64,000 bases of DNA, from NCBI RefSeq assembly GCF_000150955.2, contig NC_011672.1, positions 744,001-808,000 of the forward strand, in the 5' to 3' direction. This stretch comes from Phaeodactylum tricornutum CCAP 1055/1 (lineage: Eukaryota > Bacillariophyta > Bacillariophyceae > Surirellales > Neidiaceae). A program made the position numbers and the translations under genes. Position 1 is the first letter of the stretch, and each line of letters begins with the position of its first letter. Of this stretch, positions 62,963-64,000 are shown piece by piece. Below the pieces are notes generated by a model that saw nothing but the letters and a program-made list of their open reading frames with translations, was not told where the DNA came from and made no database searches.

Positions 62963-64000
62963 ATGGTGGGTCTTCCATCAGTACTATTGTGCACTCTCAT
63001 TGCATTTACAACTGCGCAGACTGGACGGGATCTGGATCGGTTTAACTACCGTGGGACGGACGGCACCGATTACGGTCCAGAAGATTGGGACCAGGTTTCC
63101 TGTACTGATACCGAAACCTGCCTTGGTTGGCCGGACGGCTTTGAAACGGCCCGCGGCTGGGATTTGGGAGAAAATCACTGCCGTTGGTGTCCTCTAGGCA
63201 CGAGACAATGTGGAATTCATCATCAATCTCCTATTGACTTGCAGCGCAATCGAGCGGTTCCAGGAGATCCGGAGGAGAAGGAATGCATTGACGTCCATTG
63301 GATGGCCTACTATGACAGCACCTGCGACTGGGAGAACTTGAAAGCCCTCAACGCGTTTTCGATTGAGCGTCACGCTTTGAAGGTCAACCAACCCATTGAA
63401 CAATTGGCAAGTGGAGATTACCGTCTAGCGTGTCGTAATGCTTCTGGTCGGCGGTTTGGGCGAATCGACTTTTCGAAGGGATTTTCTGAGTGGTGGCTAA
63501 TGTCCCATATGGATATCCATGTACCTTCGGAGCATACGCAAGAGGGCAAGAGATACGACGGAGAGATTCATTTGTATCATTTTTACTCTATTCCTGGATC
63601 CCAATCCAGTACAAACAACGAGGTGAGTCGTTCCGCACAAGTTTTGTAGTCGTAAGGTGTTGCACCTGATTTTTGACCCCGAATCTTTTCACTCTCTTGT
63701 AGATGGCGTCTGTAACTATTTTCCTCGAGGCCTACGATGACGTTCCCGACTATCCCATGTTAAATCGTCTCATTTGTCAGTGGCGCCAAGTCGAAGACAA
63801 GACTCGAGAAGAATGTGGTTTACCGTCGGTCGAGACGGAGTATCCTGGATGCTTTTACTATCAGAGGGGGCATACCATTGACGGTTTCAACACTATTGCC
63901 CTCACACAAGACGGCACACAGAGAAATCTTCGTCAAAAAAGTCGCAACCTGCGACCTAAATCCATGTCGGTTCACGACCTTATCCTTTACAACTACGCCC
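62963..64000 (+). CDS. Alpha-carbonic-anhydrase-like protein, 5' part
   Basis: Two exons are seen, 62963..63622 and 63703 to the window end, with an 80-bp GTGAGT...TAG intron. The gene is cut by the window. The start at 62963 (GCCATGG context) gives a signal peptide (MVGLPSVLLCTLIAFTTAQT), so the protein is secreted or enters the plastid/periplastid route. Alpha-CA landmarks: HHQSPIDL (about 86-93), HMDIHVPSEHTQEGKRYDGEIHLYHFY (182-208) and MASVTIFLEAYDD in exon 2. Aligned with QFHFHxPSE of alpha-CAs, the zinc ligands read Asp184, His186 and His203, so the first His is replaced by Asp. A Cys-rich insert (CRWCPLGTRQC) precedes the QSP motif. Catalysis of CO2 hydration is therefore uncertain. 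Confidence 0.82.

Overview
The window looks like nuclear DNA of a pennate diatom, most likely Phaeodactylum tricornutum or a close relative. Genes are dense on both strands. Introns are rare and short (often 70-84 bp, many with GTACGT-like donors). Several proteins begin with a signal peptide followed by the diatom plastid cleavage motif (AAFAP, TAFVVP, AAFSP, DGFVTP). A decayed Ty1/copia-type retroelement is also present. The species is inferred from these traits and was not tested by a search. I support about 30 protein genes; exon joins were worked out by hand from GT-AG sites and family conservation.

Layout. 0-18 kb: an SLC35B-type transporter, a golgin-84-like tether, the spliceosome disassembly factor TFIP11, an ornithine-decarboxylase-like protein with an altered active site, a divergent HSF-domain protein, cytosolic leucyl-tRNA synthetase and an Asp/Asn beta-hydroxylase-like protein. 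18-29 kb: a Ser-rich protein with AESxRS repeats, two divergently transcribed plastid-targeted proteins (one a DEAD-box helicase), mitochondrial ClpB/Hsp78 and a Gfo/Idh/MocA-type oxidoreductase. 29-42 kb: a hypothetical acidic protein, an AMPK-gamma/SNF4-like CBS protein, an HPt phosphotransfer protein, eEF1B-gamma, a GAF/histidine-kinase/receiver hybrid whose ATPase half looks degenerate, and BAF60/SWP73. 42-50 kb: EAPP, a GT49 (LARGE-like) glycosyltransferase, copia retroelement debris, a Rossmann protein with a plastid plus Tat-like leader, a 615-bp MITE-like element, and another plastid-targeted protein. 50-64 kb: a hypothetical, a coiled-coil protein, two NECAP paralogues flanking a 2OG-Fe(II) oxygenase and a lysine-rich protein, a membrane-anchored double-SET protein, and the 5' part of an alpha-carbonic-anhydrase-like gene cut by the window end.

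Themes. Membrane traffic recurs (golgin, two NECAPs, GT49, SLC35B transporter), as do gene expression (TFIP11, LeuRS, eEF1B-gamma, BAF60, EAPP, SET) and signalling (HPt plus hybrid kinase within 4-6 kb, SNF4). At least four families have key residues changed: the ODC-like protein, the kinase ATPase domain, the HSF recognition helix and one zinc ligand of the CA-like protein. A palindromic 9-mer, TNACWGTNA, is strongly over-represented between genes and is the most interesting signal that no gene model explains. No tRNA, rRNA or CRISPR array was found.
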